Origin: Bradyrhizobium sp. CB82
GTDB lineage: Bacteria; Pseudomonadota; Alphaproteobacteria; Rhizobiales; Xanthobacteraceae
Direction of reading: 5' to 3'
NCBI RefSeq assembly: GCF_029714405.1
Contig: NZ_CP121650.1
Span: 5,337,001-5,401,000, forward strand
DNA: 64,000 nt
Below the pieces are notes generated by a model. It searched no databases. It had not been told where the DNA came from and saw only the letters and a program-made list of their open reading frames with translations. Of this stretch, positions 16,814 through 25,888 are shown piece by piece. How positions within the stretch are numbered: position 1 is the first letter of the stretch; every line of letters begins with the position of its first letter. A program made the translations under genes and the position numbers.

Positions 16814-17644
16814 ATGGATCGAGAGGGACTCAGCGCCGTGCAATCGTTTTCGGATCAGAAGGCCAGGCCGCGTCGAAGAGCGGTCGTCGTTTTGTTGCTC
16901 CTGTCCCTCCTGCTGACCGCTTGCCTTGTCGCCATGTATTACGCAGGCGATCTGTCGAAGTATCAGACCGTCGTTTCCGCCGAGGAGACCCGCACCGCCT
17001 TGCGCGACGTGACCGATCCCGACCAGCTCGATCAGGTCATCAAGCTGCACCCGTCCAACAAGCTGCTCAAGCTGCTTGCGCTCGCAAACAGGGACGCGAT
17101 GGAAATCGAAGCCGCCTCGCGAAAGCTGCTGAGCGATATCGAGCCGAAACCGTTGCCGAAGCTCGGCGATCTCGGCGCGTCCAGCCGCACTGACCTTGAC
17201 GGGCTGCACCGCGATCTCAAGACCGCGGAAAGCAATGCGACAGGCGTTGCGCCCCGTTACGCCGCGCTGATCAAGACCACGCGTGACCAGGTGGAAAACG
17301 ACGCCCGATCACTGAATGCCGGGGATGACCGGCTCTCCAGTTTCATGGCGCTGATCGACGACCAGCATGCGGCATGGACCGCCCTCACCGCCAAGGCGCT
17401 CGCCTCGCGGGCGGAATATTACAGTGCTTTCGACAAATGCGTCGCACTTCTGGCCCGCGAGTTCGGGATCTACAGGGTTTCCAACGGTCAGTTCGTGTTT
17501 CCATTTCAGTCCACGGCCGACGCCTATAACCGCGCGGCGACGGCTATGACGACGGCAACAAACCAAGCCGCGGAGCTCGGCGCCGAAAGGGCGAAGCTGC
17601 GAGAATCGCAGCTCGCCAGATGGAAGGCATTCGCCGAGCATTGA
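16814..17644 (+). CDS. Single-pass membrane protein of unknown function
   Basis: A 276-aa protein with a basic N-terminus (KARPRRRA), one hydrophobic helix at residues ~23-42 and a ~230-residue polar, helix-rich periplasmic-looking domain with coiled-coil character (long Ala/Arg/Glu/Leu stretches). I recognise no family. It lies 46 bases after the PLP-fold gene on the same strand and is likely cotranscribed. A palindromic repeat follows its stop. Confidence 0.65.
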   Translation: MDREGLSAVQSFSDQKARPRRRAVVVLLLLSLLLTACLVAMYYAGDLSKYQTVVSAEETRTALRDVTDPDQLDQVIKLHPSNKLLKLLALANRDAMEIEAASRKLLSDIEPKPLPKLGDLGASSRTDLDGLHRDLKTAESNATGVAPRYAALIKTTRDQVENDARSLNAGDDRLSSFMALIDDQHAAWTALTAKALASRAEYYSAFDKCVALLAREFGIYRVSNGQFVFPFQSTADAYNRAATAMTTATNQAAELGAERAKLRESQLARWKAFAEH

Positions 17645-17662
17645 TCGCTATCGGCCTTTCTC

Positions 17663-17748
17663 CGTCATTGCGAGCGCAGCGAAGCAATCCAGAGGGTCGC
17701 CGCGGAGAGACCCTGGATTGCTTCGTCGCTGCGCTCCTCGCAATGACG
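17663..17748. repeat. REP-like palindromic intergenic repeat (copy A)
   Basis: Long inverted arms: GTCATTGCGAGCGCAGCGAA at the left pairs with a near-complementary right arm ending CGCAATGAC, with a 3-base and a 2-base interruption. The inner parts GAAGCAATCCAGA and CTGGATTGCTTCG recur, with small changes, in copy B at 51548-51617. It sits between two convergent genes and may act as a bidirectional transcript end. Confidence 0.8.
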
Positions 17749-17797
17749 AGATTCTGGCACACGCACACCGTGCTGTCGCCGTCATCGCCCGCGAAGG

Positions 17798-20056
17798 CTA
17801 CCCGATCACCCGTCCGAACTTGTTCGACTTGGGAAAACCCTTCGGCGGCAGGCGGCCGGCGTCGGCGCGGGTGCCTTGCCACTCGGCGAGCTCCTTCATG
17901 GTCGCGCTGAACTCGCGACCGGCGGAATCCTTCCAGGTCAGGCCCACCTTGGCGTCGAACACGGCGACGTCGGACAGGCCGCCGTCCTTGTATTTCTGAA
18001 GCCGCACGCCGCGGCCGCGTGCCATCTCCGGCACCTGGTCGAGCGGGAAGATCAGCATCTTGCGGTTCTCGCCGATGACCGCGATGGTGTCGCCGAGCAC
18101 TTCCGTGATCGCGCGCGCCTCGTTCGGCATCTCGACGTTCAGGACCTGCTTGCCCTTCTTGGTGGTACCGACGCAATCATCCTCGTTGACGACGAAACCC
18201 TGGCCCTCGTGGCTTGCGACCAGGAATTTGCGCCCGCCCTTGTTGACGAACAGCGCGACGGGTGCGGCCTCCTGCTCGAGGTCGATGAACAGGCGGATCG
18301 GCTCGCCATGACCGCGGCCGCCCGGCAGCTTCGCAACGTCCAGCGAATAGAACTTGCCGTTGGTCGCGAACAGCAGCAGCTTCGAGGTCGTTTCGGCGAA
18401 GAAGGCAAAGCCGAGCTTGTCGTCCTGCTTGAAAGCAAGCCCCGACAAATCCTCGACATGGCCCTTCATCGTCCGGATCCAGCCCTTGTCGGAGACGACG
18501 ACCGTGACCGGCTCGCGCTCGACGAAGGCCTCCTCGATCGCGGCGAGGTCGTGCTCGGGCGCGTCGGCAAAGGTGGTGCGGCGCTTGCCGAGCGGCGTCT
18601 TGGGTCCGAACATGTCGCGGACCTTGCCGACCTGCTCGCCGACCTTCTTCCACTGCTCGGCTTCGGAGGCGAGGATCGCGTTGACGCCCTTGAGCTCGTT
18701 GCGGAGATGCTTGTCCTCGGTGCGGATCTCCATCTCCTCGAGCTTGCGCAACGAGCGGAGTCGCATGTTGAGGATCGCTTCGGCCTGCAATTCCGTGAGC
18801 TTGAACGCCTTGATCAGCGCCGGCTTCGGCTCGTCCTCGGTGCGGATGATCTTGATCACCTTGTCGATGTTCAAGTACGCGATCAGGAAGCCGCCGAGGA
18901 CTTCCAACCGGTTCTCGATCTGGGCCTTGCGATAATTGGTCCGCCGGATCAGCACGTCGCGCAGATGGTCGAGCCATTCGCGCAAGGCTTCGGCAAGGCC
19001 GACCACCTTGGGGATGCGGCCCTTCATCAGCACGTTCAGGTTCAGCGGAATCTTGCTTTCGAGCTCGGTGAGCCGGAACAGCGATTCCATCATCAAGGCG
19101 GGATCGACGTTCTTCGACTTCGGCTCGATGACGAGACGGACGTCTTCGGCCGACTCATCGCGGACTTCGCCGACCAGCGGCAGCTTCTTCTGGTCGAGCA
19201 GCTCGGAAATCTTCTCGACCAGCCGCGACTTCTGCACCAGCCAGGGGATCTCGGTGACGACCACCACCCAGGTGCCGCGGGCGCCCTCCTCCTGCTCCCA
19301 TTTGGAGCGGACGCGGAAGGAGCCGCGGCCGGTGGTGTAGGCTTCCGCGATCGCCTGCTTGGAATCGACGATGATGCCGCCGGTCGGGAAATCCGGCCCC
19401 TTCACCCACTTCAGGAGGGACTTGGACTTGGCGTCGGGCTTCTCGATCAGATGCAGCGCCGCGTCGCAGAGCTCGGCCGCATTGTGCGGCGGGATCGAGG
19501 TCGCCATGCCGACCGCGATGCCTTGTGCACCGTTGGCGAGCAGGTTCGGGAAGCCGCCGGGCAGAACCACCGGCTCCTTGGACTGGCCGTCGTAATTGGC
19601 GCGGAATTCGACGCCGTCCTCGTCGATGCCCTCGAGCAGAAGCCGCGCGACGTCGGTCATGCGCGCTTCGGTGTAGCGGTAGGCGGCGGGGTTATCGCCG
19701 TCGATATTGCCGAAATTGCCCTGGCCGTCGACCAGCGGATAGCGCGAGGAGAAATCCTGCGCAAGACGCACCATGGCGTCATAGATCGCCTGGTCGCCGT
19801 GCGGATGGAACGAGCCCATCACGTCGCCGACGATCTTGGCCGATTTCTTGAAGCCCGAGCCCGGATCGAGCCTGAGCAGGCGCATGCCGTAGAGGATGCG
19901 CCGGTGGACCGGCTTCAGGCCGTCGCGCGCATCCGGCAGCGCGCGGTGCATGATGGTGGAGAGTGCGTAGGCGAGATAGCGCTCTTCGAGCGCATCGCGC
20001 AGCGGCACCTCGTGGATTTCAGCCGGCTCTTCCGGCGGTACCTGTCGTTTTCCCAT
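17798..20056 (-). CDS. parC: DNA topoisomerase IV subunit A
   Basis: A 752-aa type IIA topoisomerase A subunit. The N-terminal breakage-reunion domain has [37 protein letters not shown] and the catalytic Tyr in [10 protein letters not shown]. The C-terminal part has the degenerate beta-pinwheel repeats of ParC rather than the GyrA box set. With ParE it decatenates daughter chromosomes. The start [11 protein letters not shown] has no obvious ribosome-binding site, but the next downstream Met would truncate the family's N-terminus. Confidence 0.96.
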   Translation of the reverse strand: MGKRQVPPEEPAEIHEVPLRDALEERYLAYALSTIMHRALPDARDGLKPVHRRILYGMRLLRLDPGSGFKKSAKIVGDVMGSFHPHGDQAIYDAMVRLAQDFSSRYPLVDGQGNFGNIDGDNPAAYRYTEARMTDVARLLLEGIDEDGVEFRANYDGQSKEPVVLPGGFPNLLANGAQGIAVGMATSIPPHNAAELCDAALHLIEKPDAKSKSLLKWVKGPDFPTGGIIVDSKQAIAEAYTTGRGSFRVRSKWEQEEGARGTWVVVVTEIPWLVQKSRLVEKISELLDQKKLPLVGEVRDESAEDVRLVIEPKSKNVDPALMMESLFRLTELESKIPLNLNVLMKGRIPKVVGLAEALREWLDHLRDVLIRRTNYRKAQIENRLEVLGGFLIAYLNIDKVIKIIRTEDEPKPALIKAFKLTELQAEAILNMRLRSLRKLEEMEIRTEDKHLRNELKGVNAILASEAEQWKKVGEQVGKVRDMFGPKTPLGKRRTTFADAPEHDLAAIEEAFVEREPVTVVVSDKGWIRTMKGHVEDLSGLAFKQDDKLGFAFFAETTSKLLLFATNGKFYSLDVAKLPGGRGHGEPIRLFIDLEQEAAPVALFVNKGGRKFLVASHEGQGFVVNEDDCVGTTKKGKQVLNVEMPNEARAITEVLGDTIAVIGENRKMLIFPLDQVPEMARGRGVRLQKYKDGGLSDVAVFDAKVGLTWKDSAGREFSATMKELAEWQGTRADAGRLPPKGFPKSNKFGRVIG

Positions 20057-20286
20057 GGGGAGGCGTTAAACCGAGATGGTGAATCGGGCAAGCCGCGAAT
20101 CAAAACGCTCGATTTGGCGGGCCAACCTCCTCACAGAAAAAGGATTTGCGGGCCGATTCGGATCGGCTTCCGCCCGCTGCGCGCCGCTTGGGGACGCAAA
20201 TCGCGGCTGATCGATTCAAAGTCCGGTGCCGCCCGGTCAACCCGCGGCGCGAGTGGACGAGGATCGATTGGCGCCCCTGTCGGCTG

Positions 20287-20562
20287 CTACTGCCCCGCCC
20301 AGCCCGCGGTCACGGCCGGGGTGGTTTGCGGGCTCTTGGCCTGCACAGGCGCATTGGCCAGACAGCGGCGCGCGGTCTCGATTTCCGCGTCGGTTGCGCC
20401 GTGGGATCGCGCCCATGTCTCTGCGGCGGCTGCCGAATATTTCGCAACATAGTACCGCACGAGGGTGCAGGAGGCGCGGCGGAACAGGCCGGGCTGCTCA
20501 GCAGCCATTACGTCCGGCGCCAGCGCGAGCAGCGCGGCGGATACCACGAATCCTCTGATCAT
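20287..20562 (-). CDS. Small secreted protein (91 aa)
   Basis: A 91-aa protein with a signal peptide (MIRGFVVSAALLALAPDVMA, then EQPG) and a short mature domain with two Cys (RRASCTLVRYYVAKY and ETARRCLANA), probably one disulfide. Function unknown. GGGGA precedes the ATG. It lies between recO and parC on the same strand, 230 bases before parC. Confidence 0.65.
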   Translation of the reverse strand: MIRGFVVSAALLALAPDVMAAEQPGLFRRASCTLVRYYVAKYSAAAAETWARSHGATDAEIETARRCLANAPVQAKSPQTTPAVTAGWAGQ

Positions 20563-20659
20563 CTGGATGTCCCCGGTGGAACCACCCCGGCCAACTCAGT
20601 TAGCGCAGTTTGGTTCCGGGTTCCATCGTCCGATCGGACAGGGCAGAGGCGCGGCTCGC

Positions 20660-21409
20660 TCATGGGGAGGCGATTGCCCTCGCCTGCTGCCGCGTCAACG
20701 CATTGAGGAAGCCGCTTCGTGCGTCCGAATGGCCCTGCCCGCGCGGCTCCAGCACGTGGCGGAGCAGGAACAGGCCGGTCAGCCGAAAGCCATCCTGGAG
20801 GTCCTGGTCCGTCAGTTCGCGCGCCGCCTCGCCCTGCCGCAGGAACGGCGGCAAGCGCAACAGCCGATCGCGCCATGGCTCGCCGGCGGAGCGCGACACC
20901 GCGCCGCCGGATTTCGGCGAAACGTAGATCAGGTCTGTGGTCTCGCCGGTCACCGCGCAATTCTCCAGCGCGAGGCCGAAGCCGAGTTCGGCGAGCATCG
21001 CGAGCTCGAAATGGATGATGTGCACGGCGGCTCCGCCGATGTCGTCGAAGTCATCGAGAGCGTGCTCGAGCTGTGCAAAGATCTCTTCGTGCGGATCGCG
21101 CTCGGGCAAAAGCCGCGCGAGCGAGGCCAGATGCGTCACGCCATAGACGCCGTGCGAGGACGCAAGCAGCCCCGCAGCCCGCAATCGCAGGCCTTCGATC
21201 GCATAGGTGCCGAGATGCTCGTCCAGCCGCGCCCGCCACACCGCACGCACGCTGTTGCCGGGCTGGAGCAGCGGCCGCATCCGCGAACTGGCGCCGCCCC
21301 GCACGAGCCCGAGATGCCGGCCGTGCGCACGTGTCAAAAGCTCGGCGATGGCGCTCGTCTCGCCATGCCGCCGCACCCCCAGCACGATGCCGTCGTCGGT
21401 CCATTCCAT
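20660..21409 (-). CDS. recO: DNA repair protein RecO
   Basis: A 249-aa protein starting [20 protein letters not shown], the characteristic RecO N-terminal OB-fold opening, then [19 protein letters not shown] and a helical C-terminal domain. RecO loads RecA onto SSB-coated single strands with RecR in the RecFOR pathway. The start at 21409 gives the canonical N-terminus; longer in-frame starts would read through the intergenic palindrome upstream. Confidence 0.95.
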   Translation of the reverse strand: MEWTDDGIVLGVRRHGETSAIAELLTRAHGRHLGLVRGGASSRMRPLLQPGNSVRAVWRARLDEHLGTYAIEGLRLRAAGLLASSHGVYGVTHLASLARLLPERDPHEEIFAQLEHALDDFDDIGGAAVHIIHFELAMLAELGFGLALENCAVTGETTDLIYVSPKSGGAVSRSAGEPWRDRLLRLPPFLRQGEAARELTDQDLQDGFRLTGLFLLRHVLEPRGQGHSDARSGFLNALTRQQARAIASP

Positions 21410-21440
21410 GGGATGAATTCTACCGCATTCACGCGATCGT

Positions 21441-21516
21441 GGGTGGGCAAAGCGAAGCGTGCCCACCAATTTGATCAGGTGGCACGGCGCGCGAAAGAGC
21501 GCGCCTTTGCCCACCC
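21441..21516. repeat. Palindromic intergenic repeat
   Basis: Outer arms GGGTGGGCAAAG (21441-21452) and CTTTGCCCACCC (21505-21516) are perfect complements. Inner shorter inverted segments lie between them (GTGCCCACC near 21469, GGTGGCAC near 21478). It sits between recO and the next minus-strand gene and resembles a dispersed rhizobial element. Confidence 0.75.
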
Positions 21517-21532
21517 GACCACCTCGACGAGT

Positions 21533-21913
21533 TCACGCGTTGAACCAGCCCTGCGCGTCACCGGTGAAGGAGAAATACAGACCAATCGTCGTCAGCACGC
21601 AGGACACGATCTCGATGCCGCTGTCGAGCTCGACGCCCTTCTCGCCGATGATCTGCGCAAGCGAAATCGCCGACAGCACGAGGGCCGCCCCAAGAACCCA
21701 GCGCGGCCAATTCTTGCGCTTTTGCGCCGCCAGCCAGACGAAATAGACGAGCAGCAGGATCATCCCGCCGGCGATCAGCGTCGCGGTCGTGATCATCTGG
21801 TCCGTCATGTCGGCGTTCGGCGTGCGGTCCTGGAACGCGACCGACAGCGCATCCAGCATCAGCGATGCGTAGAGCAGCACTTCGAAGCGCAGGACGTTGC
21901 GTGGCACGCTCAT
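21533..21913 (-). CDS. Small four-helix membrane protein
   Basis: A 126-aa protein with about four hydrophobic helices (FEVLLYASLMLDALSV; ATLIAGGMILLLVYFVWLAA; WVLGAALVLSAISLAQII; IEIVSCVLTTIGLYFSF) and short charged loops. Inner-membrane protein of unknown function. ATG 21913 follows the era stop by 22 bases, so it is probably cotranscribed within the era-recO block. A TTG six bases upstream is a less likely start. Confidence 0.72.
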   Translation of the reverse strand: MSVPRNVLRFEVLLYASLMLDALSVAFQDRTPNADMTDQMITTATLIAGGMILLLVYFVWLAAQKRKNWPRWVLGAALVLSAISLAQIIGEKGVELDSGIEIVSCVLTTIGLYFSFTGDAQGWFNA

Positions 21914-21935
21914 CACCAACCCATCTACTTCTTGT

Positions 21936-22862
21936 TCATTCTTTGGGGAATTCCAGGCCCATTTCCCGATAGCGGTCGGGATCGTCGCCCCAGTTCTCGC
22001 GCACCTTGACGAACAGGAAGAGATGCACGGGCACGCCGAGAATGTCGATGAGCTCTTTGCGCGATTCCGCGCCGATCGACTTGATGGTGGCGCCGCCCTT
22101 GCCGAGCACGATCTTGCGCTGGCTTTCGCGCTCGACGAAGATCGTCTGCTCGATGCGCACCGACTTGTCCTTGCGCTCCTCCCATTTGTCCGTTTCGACC
22201 GTGGACTGGTAGGGCAGTTCCTGGTGCAGCTTCTGATAGATCTTTTCCCGCGTGATCTCGGCAGCTAACTGCCGCATCGGCGCATCCGACATCTGGTCCT
22301 CGGGATAGAGGAACGGACCTGCCGGCACCATTTCGGCAAGCGCATGCCGGATGTCATCGACACCATCGCCCGACAGCGCCGAGATCATGAAGGTCTTTGC
22401 AAAGCGAATGCGCTCGTTTGCAGCCTGCGCCAGCGCAAGGAGCTTCTCGCGCTGAACCAGATCGACCTTGTTGAGCACCAAAATCTTCTCGTGCGCGACG
22501 CTTGCGACCTTGGCGAGGATCGCCTCGGCCTCCTCGTCGAGGCCGGCCTTGGCGTCCAACAGCACGCAGACGAGATCGGCGTCATGCGCGCCGCTCCAGG
22601 CGGTCGACACCATGGCCCGATCGAGCCGCCGCTTCGGCGAGAAGATGCCGGGCGTATCGACCAGAATCACTTGCGCATTGTCTTCGATGACGATGCCGCG
22701 AATCAGCGCCCGCGTCGTCTGCACCTTGCGCGAGACGATCGTGACCTTGGCGCCGACCAGCGCATTGACAAGGGTCGACTTGCCGACATTGGGGGCGCCG
22801 ATCAGCGCCACGAAGCCGCAGCGTGTGGCGGGCGGCGTTGCCGCATTGCTCGCCTCAGCCAT
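21936..22862 (-). CDS. era: GTPase Era
   Basis: A 308-aa Era GTPase. The G1 loop is GAPNVGKSTLVN, G2/G3 are TTRALIRG and DTPGIF, and G4 is NKVD. A C-terminal KH RNA-binding domain has IVLGKGGATIKSIGAESRKEL. It acts in 16S rRNA maturation and 30S assembly at the ribosome. I start at the ATG that overlaps the rnc stop (8-base overlap), which couples translation to rnc; an ATG 15 bases upstream is possible. Confidence 0.96.
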   Translation of the reverse strand: MAEASNAATPPATRCGFVALIGAPNVGKSTLVNALVGAKVTIVSRKVQTTRALIRGIVIEDNAQVILVDTPGIFSPKRRLDRAMVSTAWSGAHDADLVCVLLDAKAGLDEEAEAILAKVASVAHEKILVLNKVDLVQREKLLALAQAANERIRFAKTFMISALSGDGVDDIRHALAEMVPAGPFLYPEDQMSDAPMRQLAAEITREKIYQKLHQELPYQSTVETDKWEERKDKSVRIEQTIFVERESQRKIVLGKGGATIKSIGAESRKELIDILGVPVHLFLFVKVRENWGDDPDRYREMGLEFPKE

Positions 22863-23670
22863 CGTTGCCGCCGCCAACGCCTTCGCGTTCGATCATGACG
22901 GAGGCCGCGACCTTCTCCGCCGCGCGCTTGCTGCCACCGATGCCTTCCGCCGATGCCAGCCCCGGAAGATCCACGGCGACGCGAAACTGCGGATCGTGAT
23001 GCGGCCCGGTGCGCTCGACCTCGCGATAAACCGGCGTCGGCAAGCCCTTCCCCTGCGCCCATTCCTGGAGCACGGTCTTGGGATCGCGCAGCGGGCGCCG
23101 CGGCTTGTGCATGCGCTCGGTCCAGTTGCGCTTGACGAACTCGGATGCGGCCGCATGCCCACCATCGAGATAGATGGCGCCGATCACGGCTTCGCAGATG
23201 TCGCCCAGCACGGACTTGCGCAGCCGCGCGTCCGCGGCGGGGCCGACACCGCCGAGCTTGATGTCCTCGACGAGGCCCAGCAACTTCGCAACATCGGCGC
23301 AGCTCTCCTTGCGCACGAGCTCGGCGAGCCGCTTCGACAGCTCGCCTTCATCCGCGGTCGGGAAGGCGTGATAGAGCATGTCGGAGACGACGAGCCCGAG
23401 CACGTGGTCGCCCAGAAATTCCAGTCGCTGATAGCTGTCGCCGCGTTTGCGTCCCGACTTGAGTGCGGAGACGTGCGTGATCGCCTGGATCAGCAGGTTC
23501 GGATCGGCGAAACTGTGCCCGATGCGCGCCTCGAGCGCCGCGTTCGCGCCCTTGGCCTTGCCGCTCCTCGCCCGCTTCTTCTTTGCGGAAGCTTTGGGAG
23601 CAGCTTCGGCGTCAGGGCTCGCAGCGGCCTCGATCGATTGGGGTGGGATGTCCTTGGCTTCGTCTTTCAT
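22855..23670 (-). CDS. rnc: Ribonuclease III
   Basis: A 271-aa RNase III, about 40 residues longer than E. coli Rnc owing to a Lys/Ala-rich N-terminal extension (KASAKKKRARSGKAKGA). The signature is YQRLEFLGDHVLGLVVSDML, the catalytic Glu lies in DICEAVIGAIYLDGG, and a dsRNA-binding domain ends the protein. It processes rRNA and other double-stranded RNAs. The ATG overlaps the lepB stop (ATGA) and its own stop overlaps era. Confidence 0.96.
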   Translation of the reverse strand: MKDEAKDIPPQSIEAAASPDAEAAPKASAKKKRARSGKAKGANAALEARIGHSFADPNLLIQAITHVSALKSGRKRGDSYQRLEFLGDHVLGLVVSDMLYHAFPTADEGELSKRLAELVRKESCADVAKLLGLVEDIKLGGVGPAADARLRKSVLGDICEAVIGAIYLDGGHAAASEFVKRNWTERMHKPRRPLRDPKTVLQEWAQGKGLPTPVYREVERTGPHHDPQFRVAVDLPGLASAEGIGGSKRAAEKVAASVMIEREGVGGGNDG

Positions 23671-24428
23671 CGGACGATTTTGAACATTCGGTTCCAGCGC
23701 ACCGACCAGGGCCAGCGCCAGAACATCCAAGCGTGCTCGCCTTCGGCGATGGAGAAGAAGATCATCTGGGCACGGCCGATCAGGTTCTCCTGCGGCACGT
23801 AGCCCACCGCCGACTGCACGCGGCTGTCGGTCGAGTTGTCACGGTTGTCGCCCATCATGAAGAAGTGGCCGGCCGGCACCGTGTAGACGTTGGTGTTGTC
23901 GTAGAAGCCGTTGTCGACGCAGTCGAGCGTCTCATAGGTGACGCCATTCGGCAGCGTCTCCTTCCAGCGCTTCACCCGCGCGGTGGCGTCCGACGAGCCG
24001 CAGGGGTCTTCGCCGACGAAGTCGCTCAGCCGTTCGCGCTGCACCGGCACGTCGTTGATGTAGAGCAGCCCCTCCTTCATCTGGATCCGGTCGCCGGGCA
24101 GACCGATCACGCGCTTGATGTAGTCGGTGGTGTCATCCTTTGGCAGACGGAACACGACGATGTCGCCGCGGTTCGGGTCCGAGCCGAACTCGCGTCCCGA
24201 GAACAGCGGCGGCGAGAACGGGATCGAGTAATGGCTATAGCCGTAGGAATATTTCGACACGAACAGGTAATCGCCGACGAGCAGCGTCGCCTTCATCGAG
24301 CCGGAGGGAATGTTGAAGGGCTGGAACAGAAAGGTGCGGATCACCAGCGCGATCAGGAGAGCGTGGATAACGACCCGGACGGTTTCGCCGAGGCCGCTCT
24401 CAGATTTGGTTCCTGAAGTCACGCTCAT
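23667..24428 (-). CDS. lepB: Signal peptidase I
   Basis: A 253-aa type I signal peptidase. There is one N-terminal membrane helix (VVIHALLIALVIRTFLF), the catalytic Ser in NIPSGSMKATLLVGD, the catalytic Lys in DYIKRVIGLPGD, and the C-terminal box GDNRDNSTDSR. It cleaves signal peptides on the periplasmic face of the inner membrane. Start MSVTSGTKSE chosen because upstream in-frame sequence is basic and non-conserved in character. Overlaps rnc by ATGA. Confidence 0.96.
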   Translation of the reverse strand: MSVTSGTKSESGLGETVRVVIHALLIALVIRTFLFQPFNIPSGSMKATLLVGDYLFVSKYSYGYSHYSIPFSPPLFSGREFGSDPNRGDIVVFRLPKDDTTDYIKRVIGLPGDRIQMKEGLLYINDVPVQRERLSDFVGEDPCGSSDATARVKRWKETLPNGVTYETLDCVDNGFYDNTNVYTVPAGHFFMMGDNRDNSTDSRVQSAVGYVPQENLIGRAQMIFFSIAEGEHAWMFWRWPWSVRWNRMFKIVR

Positions 24429-24604
24429 TGCTTTCCCAATTCCGGCTCCGCGGTCACGGAACGCCCGTTCCCGCGCATGGCCCCGTCGTCTTGCGGCGTA
24501 AGGAGATTGTCCTGATTCTGATAGTGAGGGCCAATTCCGGCGTAAAGCTGAATTCGCCCCGGGCTGATTTTGCGCCGGCGAACTTTTAGACTGTTGTCGC
24601 CAGC

Positions 24605-24680
24605 CACGCAATCAAGTGTCGCATCAACAATATATAAGATATTGAATTTATTATAGTATTTTAATTCAGCGGCGAACAGA
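24605..24680. other. AT-rich island between acpS and lepB
   Basis: A ~75-base stretch in which the core (24625-24668) is very rich in A/T, against a GC-rich surround. It follows the acpS stop and lies within the 252-base gap before lepB on the minus strand. It contains a TATAAT on the minus strand but no good -35. Most likely part of a promoter or transcript-end region for lepB-rnc-era. Confidence 0.45.
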
Positions 24681-25100
24681 TCAAGGTTTCGCCAGCGGTA
24701 CGGCGGAAATGATGACGAAGGCCTGTGCGAGCGGCCAGTCGTCGGTGATCGACAGGTCGATCCGCGCCTCGAAGCCTTCCGGCGTCAGCGCCTTCAGACG
24801 GGCCAGCGCCCCGCCGGTCAGTTGCATGGTCGGCCGCCCTCCGGGCAGGTTGACCACCCCCATGTCGCGCCACCAGACGCCGCGCCGGATGCCGGTCCCG
24901 AGCGCCTTGGAGCATGCCTCCTTGGCGGCGAACCGTTTGGCATAGGTCGCGACCACCATCTTCTCGCTCTTGGCGCGGCGCCCGGCCTTGGCGCGCTCGG
25001 CTTCGGTGAAGATGCGGTCGAGGAAGCGCTCGCCATGGCGCTCGATCACCTTGGCGACGCGGGTGATGTCGATCAGGTCGGAGCCGATGCCGATGATCAT
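24681..25100 (-). CDS. acpS: Holo-[acyl-carrier-protein] synthase
   Basis: A 139-aa Acp[16 protein letters not shown] has the metal-binding Asp, [15 protein letters not shown] the second motif, and [15 protein letters not shown] is typical. It transfers the 4'-phosphopantetheine arm from CoA to acyl carrier protein. The ATG overlaps the pdxJ stop (ATGA), so the two are coupled. Confidence 0.96.
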   Translation of the reverse strand: MIIGIGSDLIDITRVAKVIERHGERFLDRIFTEAERAKAGRRAKSEKMVVATYAKRFAAKEACSKALGTGIRRGVWWRDMGVVNLPGGRPTMQLTGGALARLKALTPEGFEARIDLSITDDWPLAQAFVIISAVPLAKP

Positions 25101-25861
25101 GCCTTGCTCCGGCCGCGGTCCATCGCGGCGCGCATGCTGCGCACCGTTTCGGCCAAGCCGACGAATAGCGCCTCCCCGATCATGTAGTAGCCGATGTTCA
25201 GTTCGACGATCTCCGGAAGCGCCGAGATCTTTTCCGCCGTCGCATAATCGAGCCCGTGGCCGGCATGGACTTCGAGGCCCGCCGCCCGCGCCAGCCTGGC
25301 GCCGGCCACGATGCGCTGCCATTCGGCCTCGGCCTTGTCGGTGTGTCCGTCGACCACGGCGTCGCACCAGGCACCAGTATGGATCTCGATCACCGGCGCG
25401 CGTAGCCGCGCCGCCATCTCGATCTGCTTGGGATCGGCGGCGATGAACAGCGACACGCGGATGCCGGCATCGTTCAGCCGGTCGATGAACGGCGCGAGCG
25501 CATTGTGCTGTCCGACCACATCGAGCCCGCCTTCGGTCGTCACCTCCTGGCGGCGCTCTGGCACGAGGCACACCGCATGCGGATTGGTGGCGAGCGAGAT
25601 GCGCATCATGTCGTCGGTCGCCGCCATCTCGAAGTTCAGAGGCTTGGAGATTTCCGCCTTCAGCCGCGCCATGTCCTCGTCGCGGATATGCCGGCGGTCT
25701 TCGCGCAAGTGTGCGGTGATGCCGTCGGCGCCGGCCTCTATCGCCAGCAAAGCAGCGCGCACCGGATCGGGATTGCGGCCGCCCCGCGCGTTACGCAGGG
25801 TCGCGACATGGTCGACATTGACGCCAAGGCGAAGCGGAGGAACGGGCATAGCGAGGCTCAC
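25097..25861 (-). CDS. pdxJ: Pyridoxine 5'-phosphate synthase
   Basis: A 254-aa PdxJ TIM barrel with [52 protein letters not shown] and HAGHGLDY. It condenses 1-deoxyxylulose 5-phosphate with 3-amino-1-hydroxyacetone phosphate in de novo vitamin B6 synthesis. A second Met four residues in (25849) is an equally good start. Lies 27 bases after the rsh stop and overlaps acpS, so the three genes are probably cotranscribed. Confidence 0.96.
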   Translation of the reverse strand: MSLAMPVPPLRLGVNVDHVATLRNARGGRNPDPVRAALLAIEAGADGITAHLREDRRHIRDEDMARLKAEISKPLNFEMAATDDMMRISLATNPHAVCLVPERRQEVTTEGGLDVVGQHNALAPFIDRLNDAGIRVSLFIAADPKQIEMAARLRAPVIEIHTGAWCDAVVDGHTDKAEAEWQRIVAGARLARAAGLEVHAGHGLDYATAEKISALPEIVELNIGYYMIGEALFVGLAETVRSMRAAMDRGRSKA

Positions 25862-25888
25862 ATGATCGGACGGACAGGCATACTCGGC

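Noticed and set aside
17876..20452. An 858-codon open frame opposite parC
   Set aside because: Exact shadow of a high-GC, confidently identified gene; composition is His/Asp/Arg/Leu-rich as antisense of parC, with no motif or ribosome-binding site.
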